A DNA stretch of 64,000 bases from Viola odorata (lineage: Eukaryota > Streptophyta > Magnoliopsida > Malpighiales > Violaceae): NCBI GenBank assembly GCA_963691705.1, contig OY829542.1:52431002-52495001 (forward strand), read 5' to 3'. This document shows positions 30,471 to 40,024 of the stretch, in pieces. Below the pieces are notes generated by a model that did no database searches, was not told the origin of the DNA, and worked only from the letters and a program-made list of their open reading frames with translations. Within the stretch, counting starts at the first letter, position 1. Each line of letters begins with the position of its first letter. Both the position numbers and the translations under genes were made by a program.

Positions 30471-32825
30471 ATGGCACCCAAACGCCCTCTAGTTACTGAT
30501 GAGATCATTGATAGAACTCCCACCAAGTTAGATAGTGAAGACAAGTTGTATGCTGAGATGGAGGCTTTAGAGATTGAGCTGACTGATGAGTATTCTGCCA
30601 TTGTTGCTTCTCCCGATGTTAGGTTAAACAGTAGCTTTGAAGATAACACTAGGGTTTTATACTCAAGGATGTTTGATTTTGGTTTTAAGCTTCCCCTTGA
30701 TTCTATGGTCAAAGCTTTGTTGACCCAGCATCTGCTGAACCCAGCCCAGATTACTCCGAATTCCTGGGCTGGCATTTATGCTTTCCTTAAGGTCTGCGAG
30801 TTGAATGGGATCAAATCGCCTTCGCTGACCCTTTTTAAGTTTTTCTTCAATCTGACAAACCGTGGGAGCTTGATGATGATTCGCCCCCGTCGGGATTCTC
30901 ATTTTAACGAGATCTTCCAAAGGTATGACTCTTCTGTCAAGGATTGGAAAGAACGTTTCTTTTTGGTGTCATCATCTTCTTCGGCCGAATGGACTTCTGG
31001 GTTCAATCGGGAAATGAATGAGAGACACTGGCTCAAGCCAGATAACCTTGGTGAGACTCTTCAATCCCAAGTTGACCTGTTGCTGTCGGTTAACACGCCG
31101 TTCCACACACGGTACCTGGCAATCGGCGTGCCGTTGTCTGATTGCGTTCTTGGTGAGCTTTTACTAACTCCAGCCATATTCCGCTTTGTCCTTGTTGTAT
31201 TCTTACACAAATTCCGTTTTGCAGGGAAGGCTAAGAAAGCTAAGAAGGTTGTTTCTGCTTCCATTTCTTCGATTCGGCTGATTTCTGCTAAGGCCAAAGC
31301 TCCTGCCGAAGACAGAATGCAGACTGATGATGAATCGGCTGAAGACCGAACTGAGGATGAAGGTCCCCTGGTCGATGAGCCGATTGATGAGGGAATGGTG
31401 GCCGAAGAAGCCGCTGAGGAGAGAGGTGAGCAATCGGATATACCAGACACAACGGTGAATTTTTCGTTCGATGAAGAAGAAGAAGATCCCCCTCTTATCA
31501 TCAAACGGCGACGGGTCAGCAAGACGGTTGAGACCTCCAATCTGCCAGATCCTGATCCCCAAGTCATGAAAGCTGCCAAACGAATTCTCAGAAAGAGAAG
31601 GAAAGCTGAAGCAAAGCGGGCTGCCGGTGAAGCACAACGGGCATCCGCCGTTTCCGAACCAGAGAACATCGAAACGGCTGAAACCGTTTCAAGGCCTGCT
31701 ACAAACATTCCTTTTTCCGTTTGTACTGATGGCTTAGGGGCTTCGGTTTCCCCTTTGGAGACGCCGTTACAGCATCACTCTCCCGTTTTCGCGGGCACAC
31801 CGGTCGCTTCCGAGAGCATTCTTGATCCAGTTCCGTCAGGTCCTTCATCGCCGATGCCGATTAAACTGCACTGGGTTGCCGGTCCACCTTTGCCTGAGCC
31901 GTTTACTTCTGATGATCATGCAGTCGCTCCTCCTTCCGTTCATAGAGGTTATCTCTCAAGTCATGGTCCTGACGGGGAGATTACTCACACGGTTAGCTTA
32001 AACAATTTTGGAGAAAGTTGCCGCCGATCTCTCGGTTTGAAGAGTCCTGGCAGCAAAGATTATAGGACCGGTCAACTGATTGGTGAGATGTTTGCCAACG
32101 ATGCCGACAGGAAATATTATCATCGTTTGGAATTGAGTTGTCATTTCTCCCACATGCAAAGTGTTTTCTACAGCGGCTTGTGCGCTACCCGTTATGCAGC
32201 TGAGGCGGTTGAGTTAAAGCTTGAAAAGGGCAGAGAGGCACTTCGGCAATCAACCGCTGAAGTCGCTTCCCTTCAGAAAGAGAATGAGACTTTGAAGGCC
32301 TCTCATGAGACGGACAAAAAAGCTGTTATGGATGCTCGAAGCAGACTGGCTGACAGCCTAAAAGAAAGAGATGGTCTTTCTGCCATGGTCAGGGATGAGC
32401 AGAGGAGAAACGGTGAGCTGCTAGAGGAGAAGACTGCTCTATCCGATTCCGTCGCCTTGCTCTCGGGAGAGAAAGCTTCTCTTGCCGATTCCGTTGCCAA
32501 GCTAACTGAGGAACTTAGCGCGGCCCGATCCGATTTGCAAGTTGCCAGAAATGACATTGCCGTTAAGGAAGCAGAGCTGCTGAAAGTTCCTGAGAAGATC
32601 GGTTGGTGGAGAGAGAGGATGAAGAACATCATGTTGGAGAGCTATGTCTCCTATTATGGCGAGAAGAATTTCCACGCGGACAATCTCTTGCGATATGTTG
32701 CTGCTGGAGAAAGGATTGCCGAAGCTAAGGAGTATGAACCTTTCTCCGATTCAGATGTAGACGAAGATGATGATGATGTTCCTGTTGGCCCTAACGTCGC
32801 TTCTGGATCTGGGCCGTTAGTATGA
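30471..32825 (+). CDS. Antisense ORF of the LTR element, plant-transposon-protein type
   Basis: 784 aa on the strand opposite to gag. Residues about 50-190 (FGFKLPLDSMVKALLTQHLL, NSWAGIYAFLKVCELNGI, LTLFKFFFNL, HWLKPDN) resemble the 'putative plant transposon protein' (Transposase_28-like) domain found in many plant Gypsy-like elements; its function is unknown. Residues 255-380 are basic/acidic and low-complexity (RILRKRRKAEAKRAAGEAQR looks like a nuclear-localisation patch). Residues 575-720 form a long coiled coil (LEKGREALRQSTAEVASLQK and following). The C-terminus is acidic (DSDVDEDDDD). ATG 30471 is preceded by a CT-rich leader (30295-30420, with AAACCCTAA), like a host 5' UTR. I see no TATA box. 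The frame is intact, which suggests selection within the element family. It has no transposase catalytic triad that I can see. Confidence 0.8.
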   Translation: MAPKRPLVTDEIIDRTPTKLDSEDKLYAEMEALEIELTDEYSAIVASPDVRLNSSFEDNTRVLYSRMFDFGFKLPLDSMVKALLTQHLLNPAQITPNSWAGIYAFLKVCELNGIKSPSLTLFKFFFNLTNRGSLMMIRPRRDSHFNEIFQRYDSSVKDWKERFFLVSSSSSAEWTSGFNREMNERHWLKPDNLGETLQSQVDLLLSVNTPFHTRYLAIGVPLSDCVLGELLLTPAIFRFVLVVFLHKFRFAGKAKKAKKVVSASISSIRLISAKAKAPAEDRMQTDDESAEDRTEDEGPLVDEPIDEGMVAEEAAEERGEQSDIPDTTVNFSFDEEEEDPPLIIKRRRVSKTVETSNLPDPDPQVMKAAKRILRKRRKAEAKRAAGEAQRASAVSEPENIETAETVSRPATNIPFSVCTDGLGASVSPLETPLQHHSPVFAGTPVASESILDPVPSGPSSPMPIKLHWVAGPPLPEPFTSDDHAVAPPSVHRGYLSSHGPDGEITHTVSLNNFGESCRRSLGLKSPGSKDYRTGQLIGEMFANDADRKYYHRLELSCHFSHMQSVFYSGLCATRYAAEAVELKLEKGREALRQSTAEVASLQKENETLKASHETDKKAVMDARSRLADSLKERDGLSAMVRDEQRRNGELLEEKTALSDSVALLSGEKASLADSVAKLTEELSAARSDLQVARNDIAVKEAELLKVPEKIGWWRERMKNIMLESYVSYYGEKNFHADNLLRYVAAGERIAEAKEYEPFSDSDVDEDDDDVPVGPNVASGSGPLV

Positions 32826-33274
32826 ACATCTAGCAATGTTTTGGTTAATGCCGATTTGGCTCATTTTGTAATGAACAATTATCATTCGGAATATATATAT
32901 AATTTTGCAATTTTTAGTAATTGCTACTGTTTAATGATTTCTGTTACATATATATCATACTCCAGAAAAATAAAGACAAAGATAGAACAATTGAAATTGA
33001 ACTTATCTCTTTTTGTTTAGCAGAATCGGGCGCTTGCCGTTCTGTTATGGCCATTTTGAGGTTTGCAACCGTTTTGACTTGGCCTCTTTGTCGATTTGGC
33101 ACTGGGCCGTTTTGACAATATTGCCGATTGATAAGGCAGAAGATGTCTTTGAAAATTTGCCGCTTGCAACGGACCTTGTATCTTTGCCGTTTTGGAGCGG
33201 ACTTTGTAATTTTGCAGTCTGTCTGATCAGCATGACCAGCATGGTCTTTATGTGATGACAATGTATATATGCCT

Positions 33275-33470
33275 TGATGACGATATATGCATCAATAACG
33301 ATATATGCATCAATAGCGATATATGCATCAATAGCGATATATGCATCAATAGCGATATATGCCTCAATAACGATATATGCCTTGGTGGCGATATATGTAT
33401 CGTTGGCAATATATGTATCGTTTGCAATATATGTATCGTTTGCAATATATGTATCGTTGGCAATTCTTGG
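33275..33470. repeat. 20-bp tandem repeat array in the LTR element
   Basis: About nine copies of a 20-bp unit, ATATATGCATCAATAGCGAT, changing gradually to ATATATGTATCGTTTGCA-type units of 18-20 bp towards the right. It lies between gag and the antisense ORF. The unit contains the palindrome ATATATGCAT. All three forward frames are open, which is a by-product of the repeat. Confidence 0.88.
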
Positions 33471-33575
33471 ATTTTGGTGACGTGGTTCAGCCTAAAATGA
33501 CTTACGCCCACGATTGATTTGATTTTGATAACGCGGTTCGGTCTAAGATGACTTACGTCCGCGGCTGATTTGTTT
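33465..33575. repeat. Two-copy tandem repeat, about 50 bp, in the LTR element
   Basis: GGTGACGTGGTTCAGCCTAA...GACTTACGCCCACGATTGATTT is followed by a diverged second copy, GATAACGCGGTTCGGTCTAA...GACTTACGTCCGCGGCTGATTT. Confidence 0.75.
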
Positions 33576-33881
33576 TTTGTTTTCTCGAGATCTGCAATCA
33601 TATGAGAAACAATACTGGCAAATATACATTTTTCATTGCTTGGGAATATTTGATAATTCATGTCATACATAATATTCCAGAAATTTTCACAAAGATAAAG
33701 CAATTTGGACTTATCTCTGTTTTGACGATTCGGCTTGATGCCGTTTTGACTGAACCGTTTGAGGTCATTCGGCACTAGGCCGTTTTGAGAATATTGTCGT
33801 TTCCTCCTCTGATCTAGACAACGGCATTGAAGGGAAATCGGCTGACCAATCTACACATCGGCTTTCTGCCGTTTGCTTCTT

Positions 33882-35024
33882 TTATGCACTCTGGAGATCG
33901 GGTTCCTCCCGTTTCCTCCTTTGGTAGTCTGCTTCTTCAATTCTGGAATATTTTTCCACCTCAATCCGCAAAAGATCTAAGGTTTTAGGAGTGTCTGCAA
34001 TCAGAGCATTCTCCAATTCTCGATATTTACAATTTCTTTTCAACGCTTCTGCTGCAAGGCTGGGTGCTACATCAGGAAGAGTTGCTAGCTCGGTGCTAAA
34101 TCTAGCCACGTATGCAGCCAACGATTCCCCTGACCGTCGCACCATGTCAAACAGAACGGCTGAAGATTTCTCCGTCGGTACTAATGAGCTGAATCGGCTT
34201 CTGAATGCTTTTTCTAGTTGCTCGAAACAGTCAATGGATCCGGCTGGTAGCTTTTCAAACCAAGTGTTGGCTATCCCTTTAAGGGTTATTACAAATATTT
34301 GGCACAAAGCCTCATCCTTTCTAGTAAAAAACTTAACATGTTTCTTTACTAAACTCACATGAACCGTCGGATCTGCTGTCCCATGGTAGTGATCGGATGG
34401 TAGCTTGACATGCCTGCTCACTTGATGTTTCCGAACCCGAAGGGTTAACGGATTTCTTGGATCATCGTCCTGTTCTTCGCGATCTGGTTGCTGAACAGAC
34501 CGTCTAAACAGATCTGGACTACCTCTGTCACGATTTCTCCTGGTTTGATGTGGAGTCACCGATCTCTCTCTGTTTCTCCTTTTCTCGGATCTACTTCGAG
34601 GTGATTGTTCAGGACTCCTTCTTGCGCTGCGTTGAGCTATTTGATTGACGAATCCTTCTATGTCTTCCCTTCTGGGTAGATATGCACTTTGATGGCCTGG
34701 TGGTGGCTCAAAAGATGGTTCCACCGCCTGTTGATTGTAGATCTGCTGGGGAACAACTGGCTGGTTGACTGGCGGAGGAACTCCTCCTATGAACGTTTGC
34801 ATCATCACGTTCATCCTTTGGTGCAGGGCAGCAAACTCAAGCATGATGGCTGGTTCAATGACCTCTGGGGTTGCGCCTGGACATGGGATTTCTGAAAAAT
34901 TAGGTTGTTGAGCCGTAGCACTTATTTCCGCTGGAAAAGGCGAAGCTTGGGCTGGTGGTGTTTCACGTTGATCCGCAGCAGCACCAGCAGGTTGATTTAA
35001 TTGAAAATTTTGATTGGACGCCAT
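33882..35024 (-). CDS. Gypsy-type gag protein
   Basis: 380 aa. The N-terminal third is Pro/Gln-rich, followed by an Arg/Ser-rich stretch (RRSPEQSPRSRSEKRRNRER). Residues about 215-360 match the retrotransposon gag (capsid) domain: LPSDHYHGTADPTVHVSLVK, ALCQIFVITLKGIANTWFEK, FEQLEKAFRSRF, ESLAAYVARF. It would form the virus-like particle shell. I chose ATG 35024 (MASNQNFQ) because the frame upstream begins with TTG. No CCHC knuckle and no pol follow; the frame ends after EEPDLQSA. The protein starts about 100 bp inside the 5' LTR, after the primer-binding site. Confidence 0.88.
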   Translation of the reverse strand: MASNQNFQLNQPAGAAADQRETPPAQASPFPAEISATAQQPNFSEIPCPGATPEVIEPAIMLEFAALHQRMNVMMQTFIGGVPPPVNQPVVPQQIYNQQAVEPSFEPPPGHQSAYLPRREDIEGFVNQIAQRSARRSPEQSPRSRSEKRRNRERSVTPHQTRRNRDRGSPDLFRRSVQQPDREEQDDDPRNPLTLRVRKHQVSRHVKLPSDHYHGTADPTVHVSLVKKHVKFFTRKDEALCQIFVITLKGIANTWFEKLPAGSIDCFEQLEKAFRSRFSSLVPTEKSSAVLFDMVRRSGESLAAYVARFSTELATLPDVAPSLAAEALKRNCKYRELENALIADTPKTLDLLRIEVEKYSRIEEADYQRRKREEPDLQSA

Positions 35025-35103
35025 CTTTGGAAATGAAAACCCCAAATTATTGAGAAGAAAGAGCTTTGAATCTCAAGGCTTGCTCACTTGAAACTTCAAA
35101 AGC

Positions 35104-35122
35104 TCTCAATGAAAGCACCATT
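35104..35122 (-). other. Primer-binding site of the Gypsy-type element
   Basis: Minus strand just inside the 5' LTR reads TGGTGCTTTCATTGAGAGC after a two-base spacer. TGG at its start pairs with a tRNA CCA end. I did not assign the tRNA. Confidence 0.75.
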
Positions 35123-35920
35123 TGATAATCCAAAGAAGGATGGGAGGGCTTTTCCGTCTAATGGCATGCCGGGGAGTGTGGTTGGAACCCCTTGAGCGAC
35201 CTGCAAAACCACCGGAGGCTTGCTCCGGCGGAGAATCTCCAATGCCAAAGTCAGTGTTTGGATTAAGATGCAGAGAATGTATATCGGAACAGTGTCTGTC
35301 TCTTTTTGGGAGCTCCCCGATCTGTCCCTCCTCTCTCTCCCTCTAGTCCTTATGTAGGACTAGAGTGGTTAGAGTGGTTAGATCTGCTGACACCCTTCCT
35401 CTTTTTTCCACAAAGTGGTTCAAAAGTAAGAGTTAATAAATATAAAGTAGAGACCATACCTTTGGGAGGATAAACATTCCCTATGGGTAATAGTTTTATA
35501 ATGGTTGAGTGGGAGCAGGAAATGCTGTCTCCCATGTGTGGCTTTGACCACTGATTTAATAGAAATAGTATACAGTGTACCTTTATTGTAGGCTTTAAGC
35601 CGTTTATAGCAAATCGGCACACTGCCGTTGTGTGGAATCGGCATGCTGCCGTTTGGAGACCCTTGACCTGGTCAATGTTTGGAGAGGTGTCGATCCGTTT
35701 CCTCACAGCTTAGCGAGTGGATCGGCTTCGTGCCGTTTTGAGGCGATCGGGCTAGACTTGTCCTTTGATCACTTATTCCCGTTGACTTGATCAATCGGTC
35801 ACGATGCCGTTTCATATGTTTGACTTGGTTAAACCGGTCATGTGCCGTTTTGACTGGTCAACGGTACTTTGTGAAGGTACAATGTCCGTTATGCCCTTGT
35901 GATATACTTTTGTATTATCA
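35123..35920 (-). repeat. 5' LTR of the Gypsy-type element (798 bp)
   Basis: Partner of 29046-29843. A minus-strand TATAAAA at 35500-35494 is the likely LTR promoter, with transcription running towards gag. Confidence 0.94.
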
Positions 35921-36895
35921 TGGGTTAAATTACACATGGGATTTCTCTACTTACCAAGTGACACATTGAGTCCCTTTATTTACGTACATGACACATTGCG
36001 TCTCTAAAATTTTTACTTACCTAAAATTGAAATTGTACTATTTAGTAATATTTTTTATTAGTAAAAATATAACTGATATATACCAATATTTTCTTACTAT
36101 AGATTTAATTTTTGAATCTTTTAACTTTCATTACTAATTAATTAATTAATAATAATAATATAAATAAATATAAAAATAATTAAAGGTATACGTATGATAA
36201 TATGTAATTTTTACTTTTTAAAATTAATTTGTAGATATGTTATCTGACTCATTTAAATAAGAAAAATGTTTGAAATACAAATTATTTTATAACTATTTTG
36301 TATCAACTAATGTGTCAAAATATGATTAAGGTTTATCTCTTCCTAATTAGGTTATATTATTATTTTTATTTAAATAAATAACTATCAAGTGAATGTAAAA
36401 ATGACACGAATACTTTTTATATAAAAATTTATAAAAATTTCTGTATTTCTAACACCACTCGTTAAATAATTACGACGAGATTAGTACATCACTATGTAAT
36501 CGAAAAATTTCATTTACTGTCAATTTTAAAGTGAAGTCGCCACAATTGTAAGCATCCTTTTATTTAAGCAAACAGCGAGTCCAGGCCTAATTTTCAATAC
36601 CTTAGTTGTGAAGGCCTGACCAGGCCAGCCCAGCCCAGCCTAGCCCAGCATGATAACAAATCCGGCGAAATCTGTCATTTTCAAATTGACGTTTTACCGC
36701 CAACCAACACCGGGAGCAACGACATGTCGTTTCAAAATGTTCACCACAAAATGCGCGGGAATCTCAACAGACAAAACAAAATAAATGAAGGGAAGAAAAA
36801 GGAAAAAAACCAAAATTGGAAAATCCCCAAACCAAACCCTAAAATTAAAATCACACTCTCTGGCTTCTCACTGAAACCGAAATCTCTCAACAGAA
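35921..36895. other. Intergenic spacer and promoter of the 36.9-kb gene
   Basis: AT-rich to about 36540. 36600-36650 has GCCCAGCCCAGCCTAGCCC repeats, a teosinte-branched/PCF-like GGGCY cluster common in plant promoters. 36750-36895 looks like a leader, with AAACCCTAAAATT. Confidence 0.5.
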
Positions 36896-38104
36896 ATGGA
36901 CGGTGACAGTCCTTACGCTTCCATCACAGAGCTTTGCCACATCTCTTCCTCTCAAGTAGACCGGCTACGCCGCTGCCTATCCCCATTGGGATCGGAGGAT
37001 GACGCCACCGGCGACGAAGACGACTATTCCGGCGACTTTCCCATCGCTTCCACGGAAATTACGATGATCTCTCTCCCGGAAACTCCGACAGACAACGAGA
37101 ATGACGATGTTGTCCCTTTGGCTAGCCAGAACGACGTCTTTCAAACCCCTCCAGAAGGATCCTCCGCCCTGGCGAGCTCTCAGAGCCAGCAGCAGCGACC
37201 AAACACCCCCGTCGTCCATCTAAATGAAGAAGATCAGACGGTAGATATTCCAAGGGATAGTCAAGAGACTGTGGTTGTTGACTTGGGGATGGAGACGGAG
37301 CAAGAGGTTTCTGGGGAGGTTGCAGGAGCTCATGATAAAGAGGTAATTCATTGTGGATATATGAAAAGTGGGTCTCCATTTAAAAGAATGAAATCTAGGA
37401 ATGCTATCAATTATGGGTTCTTGACTCCAAAACCAAATTGGTCGCTTGTGGAACGAAAAGTAATGTTTGATAGATTAGTGAATACTTTGGGGAATGTGAA
37501 GTCTAAGTCGAGAAAGTTTGATTCTCATGATAGAATTTTAGGTTTGGGGACCTCCGGAGAGAACACTGTTACTGGTGATTGCAGCATACAATCACCACTG
37601 AAGTTTCAGAACGAAGATGCGTACATGATGAGGGATAGTGGTGGCCGTGAGCATAGTGGAGAGAGTGTGAGTAAGAGGAAGTTGGCATTTCCTACAGAGG
37701 TGTTAGGAACAGTTTCTCAGAAGAATGAGGGGGTTTTAGGAGATGGCATGATTGGAGATGGTGGTGAAGGTACTGAATTGTGTGATTCTAGGGAAGGGTG
37801 TTCGAAGAGAAGGAGCATCAATGACATTGACAAGTTTAGATATGCTGGTTCTAGCAGGTCAAAAACTTGCGCAAAGGATATTGAAATAGAAGGCACACGA
37901 TTCTTGCCAATGTCAATTTGTGAGAGCGAAGATAGTGAAGGGGGAGTGGAAATGTTGTGTGGTGATGTTTTACCACCAGATAATTCTAAGGATTTCCTGC
38001 TAATGGCGCTGAAATTGCTTCCAAAGGATGATAAACATGAACCTAGTCTGCAAAATTTAAGTATATTGGAGGCTGCAAAGAGGTGCGGCATGACATTTCC
38101 TTAG
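36896..38104 (+). CDS. Plant protein of unknown function
   Basis: 402 aa, single exon. The start ATGG at 36896 follows a leader of plant type. Residues 1-135 are acidic and low-complexity (SEDDATGDEDDYSGD). A central segment, GYMKSGSPFKRMKSRNAIN and PNWSLVERKVMFDRLVNTLG (about 155-200), and a C-terminal segment, DFLLMALKLLPKD...LSILEAAKRCGMTFP, look like the ordered, conserved parts. A basic patch (KRMKSR, CSKRRS) could be a nuclear signal. There are no membrane segments, signal peptide or catalytic motif. I do not recognise the family. Codon use and the regular leader argue that it is a real gene. Sequence to about 38500 is probably 3' UTR. Confidence 0.78.
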   Translation: MDGDSPYASITELCHISSSQVDRLRRCLSPLGSEDDATGDEDDYSGDFPIASTEITMISLPETPTDNENDDVVPLASQNDVFQTPPEGSSALASSQSQQQRPNTPVVHLNEEDQTVDIPRDSQETVVVDLGMETEQEVSGEVAGAHDKEVIHCGYMKSGSPFKRMKSRNAINYGFLTPKPNWSLVERKVMFDRLVNTLGNVKSKSRKFDSHDRILGLGTSGENTVTGDCSIQSPLKFQNEDAYMMRDSGGREHSGESVSKRKLAFPTEVLGTVSQKNEGVLGDGMIGDGGEGTELCDSREGCSKRRSINDIDKFRYAGSSRSKTCAKDIEIEGTRFLPMSICESEDSEGGVEMLCGDVLPPDNSKDFLLMALKLLPKDDKHEPSLQNLSILEAAKRCGMTFP

Positions 38105-40024
38105 GCATTGCTAGCTAGCAGCCAGATGGAGGATAATAACTTAGAGATATGGAGGAAAGGTGTAGATTTTAATGGAAGTAGCGGTCTTTTGGTGAAAAAT
38201 TGGGTACTATGGTTTAGTTTGGCTCCTTTTGGGAGGCATGAACTTTTTTTTTGTCTTCTGTATGTTTCAACGGTGCAGGTAACTTTCTGAACTTGGAAGG
38301 TAGATATAGAGTCATTCAAGTTCTTTGCAGAAGATTGCAATGTAAGTTATCATTTTGGCCTCTGATGATGTTCATGTTCTGTTGCGGATTTGTAGAAGTG
38401 TCGATGCGTATAAGTGTAGAAGCTAGAATATGTTGTCTTGTTATATATCCTTGTACTGCAATGATGACTCATTCCTTTATGTATTATAAAGCACCCTTTT
38501 CCCTTTCTTATTTTTCGTAACACCTTTTACTTTTACTTGATGCCTGAACTGAATCAAACTTGACACTTTTGACACAAAGATCTTGCTATAAATTGTCTTA
38601 TCTGGTCATAGCAGACAATGCAACTTTGAAAGTGCTTTTCTTATATGTATTTGCAACTTAGAAAGTGCTTCGGTAGCAGATTTTTCCAGGTAAGGCCTCC
38701 ACAAGCTAAATTTATGTTTGTCAGTCTTTTATCTTGTTAGTGCACTCTCGACCACTCCTGGACACTTTTTGGGGATGATGGCCTATGAAGTATGGATTAT
38801 GATTCTTATCTCATTCTAGGCATATATTCTCATGGTGCAAAGGTAAAACTAAGATGAGGATAATTCTCTCTCTCGTGCGGGCAGCGCAGAAAGAAGGAGC
38901 CCGGAAAAAGAGGATATGGAACCACAACCAGCAACCTCTTATTGAAAGAGTGAGCCTGACAGCATACATCCACCCACGCCACGTCCTGGCGCACCCAAAA
39001 AAGAAAATGCTGGTTAGGAAATTGCAAAAGTGATTTCATTGTGAAGTGGGCTAGCTTTTTACTACATCTTATAGCCAAACATTCAGCTTAATTTAGGCTA
39101 AGATTTACCAAATAAAGTTCATTGTATTTTGACAGAAACTTATGAAGATTATGGATTCATGACTTTAGCTTATTCTTTCATCTTATTAGAAACCAAACCA
39201 AATCATCAACAACAACAAAAAAAGCTGATGGTAATTTCAGCGCCATTAGCAGGAAATCCTTAGAATGTATATCCATGCGTGAGCAACCGCGACTATTTAA
39301 TAAGATCTTAAACAAGCAAAAAAAACTCAACATGGATTGGCCCAACTACTAAAAAGTTATGGTGAAATCAACTTTTCAAATTCATTTTCCAATTTTACTT
39401 ATTTGCTTTAACCTTAACATAAAAAATGCGGAGAAAACCTCATTTTTTTCCCGGTACATCATCATGAGGAGAGGGCTACCGCTACCCCTCCCCATTATAA
39501 CATAAAGTACCAGTAAAAACAGTGAAATCTCCAGGAAAATGGTGCAGGGCAAGATCCAAAAAGCTTGTATATAACAGATAGGTTGCCAACTTTCTTCACA
39601 TGCATCCATGAAACCTAACTTTCGCTTCATTTTTATAATGTTTTTGATGTCCTTGTCGTTCCCCTCACTTGCAATGCCAGCAAACCAATGAAAAAGGAGA
39701 CCTTGGTTGATATTTTTGGAACACAGAAGCTAAATTTTGCATAATACATAGCTCTTGAAACCAGCTCCTATGTATTCTTTAGCCTATATATTACAATCTG
39801 TTGTTGTCAACCCTATACAAAAAAAAAGTCGAAAACCACCACCAAATTCATCCCTTGACACACCGAGTTCAAAATGGCCGAGGGAAAAAAAACAGCAACC
39901 ATCATCAAACCTCATTCACAGATTTCTACGCGTTTGCCATTGCAAAACATGAGTCATTGGATTTCAGCAATATTGTCTATATAAACCCTAAAGTAATATC
40001 CATGTATCGGTTTCAGAAATGCTG
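38105..40024. other. 3' flanks of two convergent genes
   Basis: 3' UTR of the unknown gene to roughly 38500, then spacer. No supported gene. 39750-40024 is probably 3' UTR of the GATA gene. Confidence 0.5.

Larger units (their letters stand above)
29046..35920 (-). mobile_element. Non-autonomous Gypsy-type LTR retrotransposon with gag and an antisense ORF
   Basis: 6,875 bp. LTRs of 798 bp (29046-29843 and 35123-35920) run TGATAAT...ATTATCA. I found a single difference (C 29106 versus T 35183). The target duplication TGGGT is perfect (29041-29045, 35921-35925). The primer-binding site TGGTGCTTTCATTGAGAGC lies next to the right LTR on the minus strand, so the element reads right to left. A minus-strand TATAAAA sits in each LTR (29417-29423, 35494-35500). 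Minus strand: a Gypsy gag only; no protease, reverse transcriptase or integrase is present. Plus strand: a 784-aa ORF. The element must borrow enzymes from an autonomous relative. The near-identity of the LTRs indicates recent insertion. Confidence 0.93.

Noticed and set aside
31061..31708. 215-codon minus-strand frame inside the antisense ORF of the LTR element
   Set aside because: It lies wholly inside the 784-codon ORF and is Ser-rich as expected for the complement of an acidic, Glu-rich region.
32944..33261. 105-codon minus-strand frame between the antisense ORF and the repeat array
   Set aside because: No similarity to protease, reverse transcriptase or integrase. It overlaps several CGGC/GCCG motifs and has no conserved start.
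33252..33775. Open frames on both strands through the 20-bp array (e.g. repeats of SLLMHI)
   Set aside because: Tandem repeats without stops give long open frames in several phases. There is no domain or conserved start.
39382..39630. 82-codon minus-strand frame near the GATA 3' end
   Set aside because: Hydrophobic but without conserved features. It lies in the 3' flank and has no splice partner.
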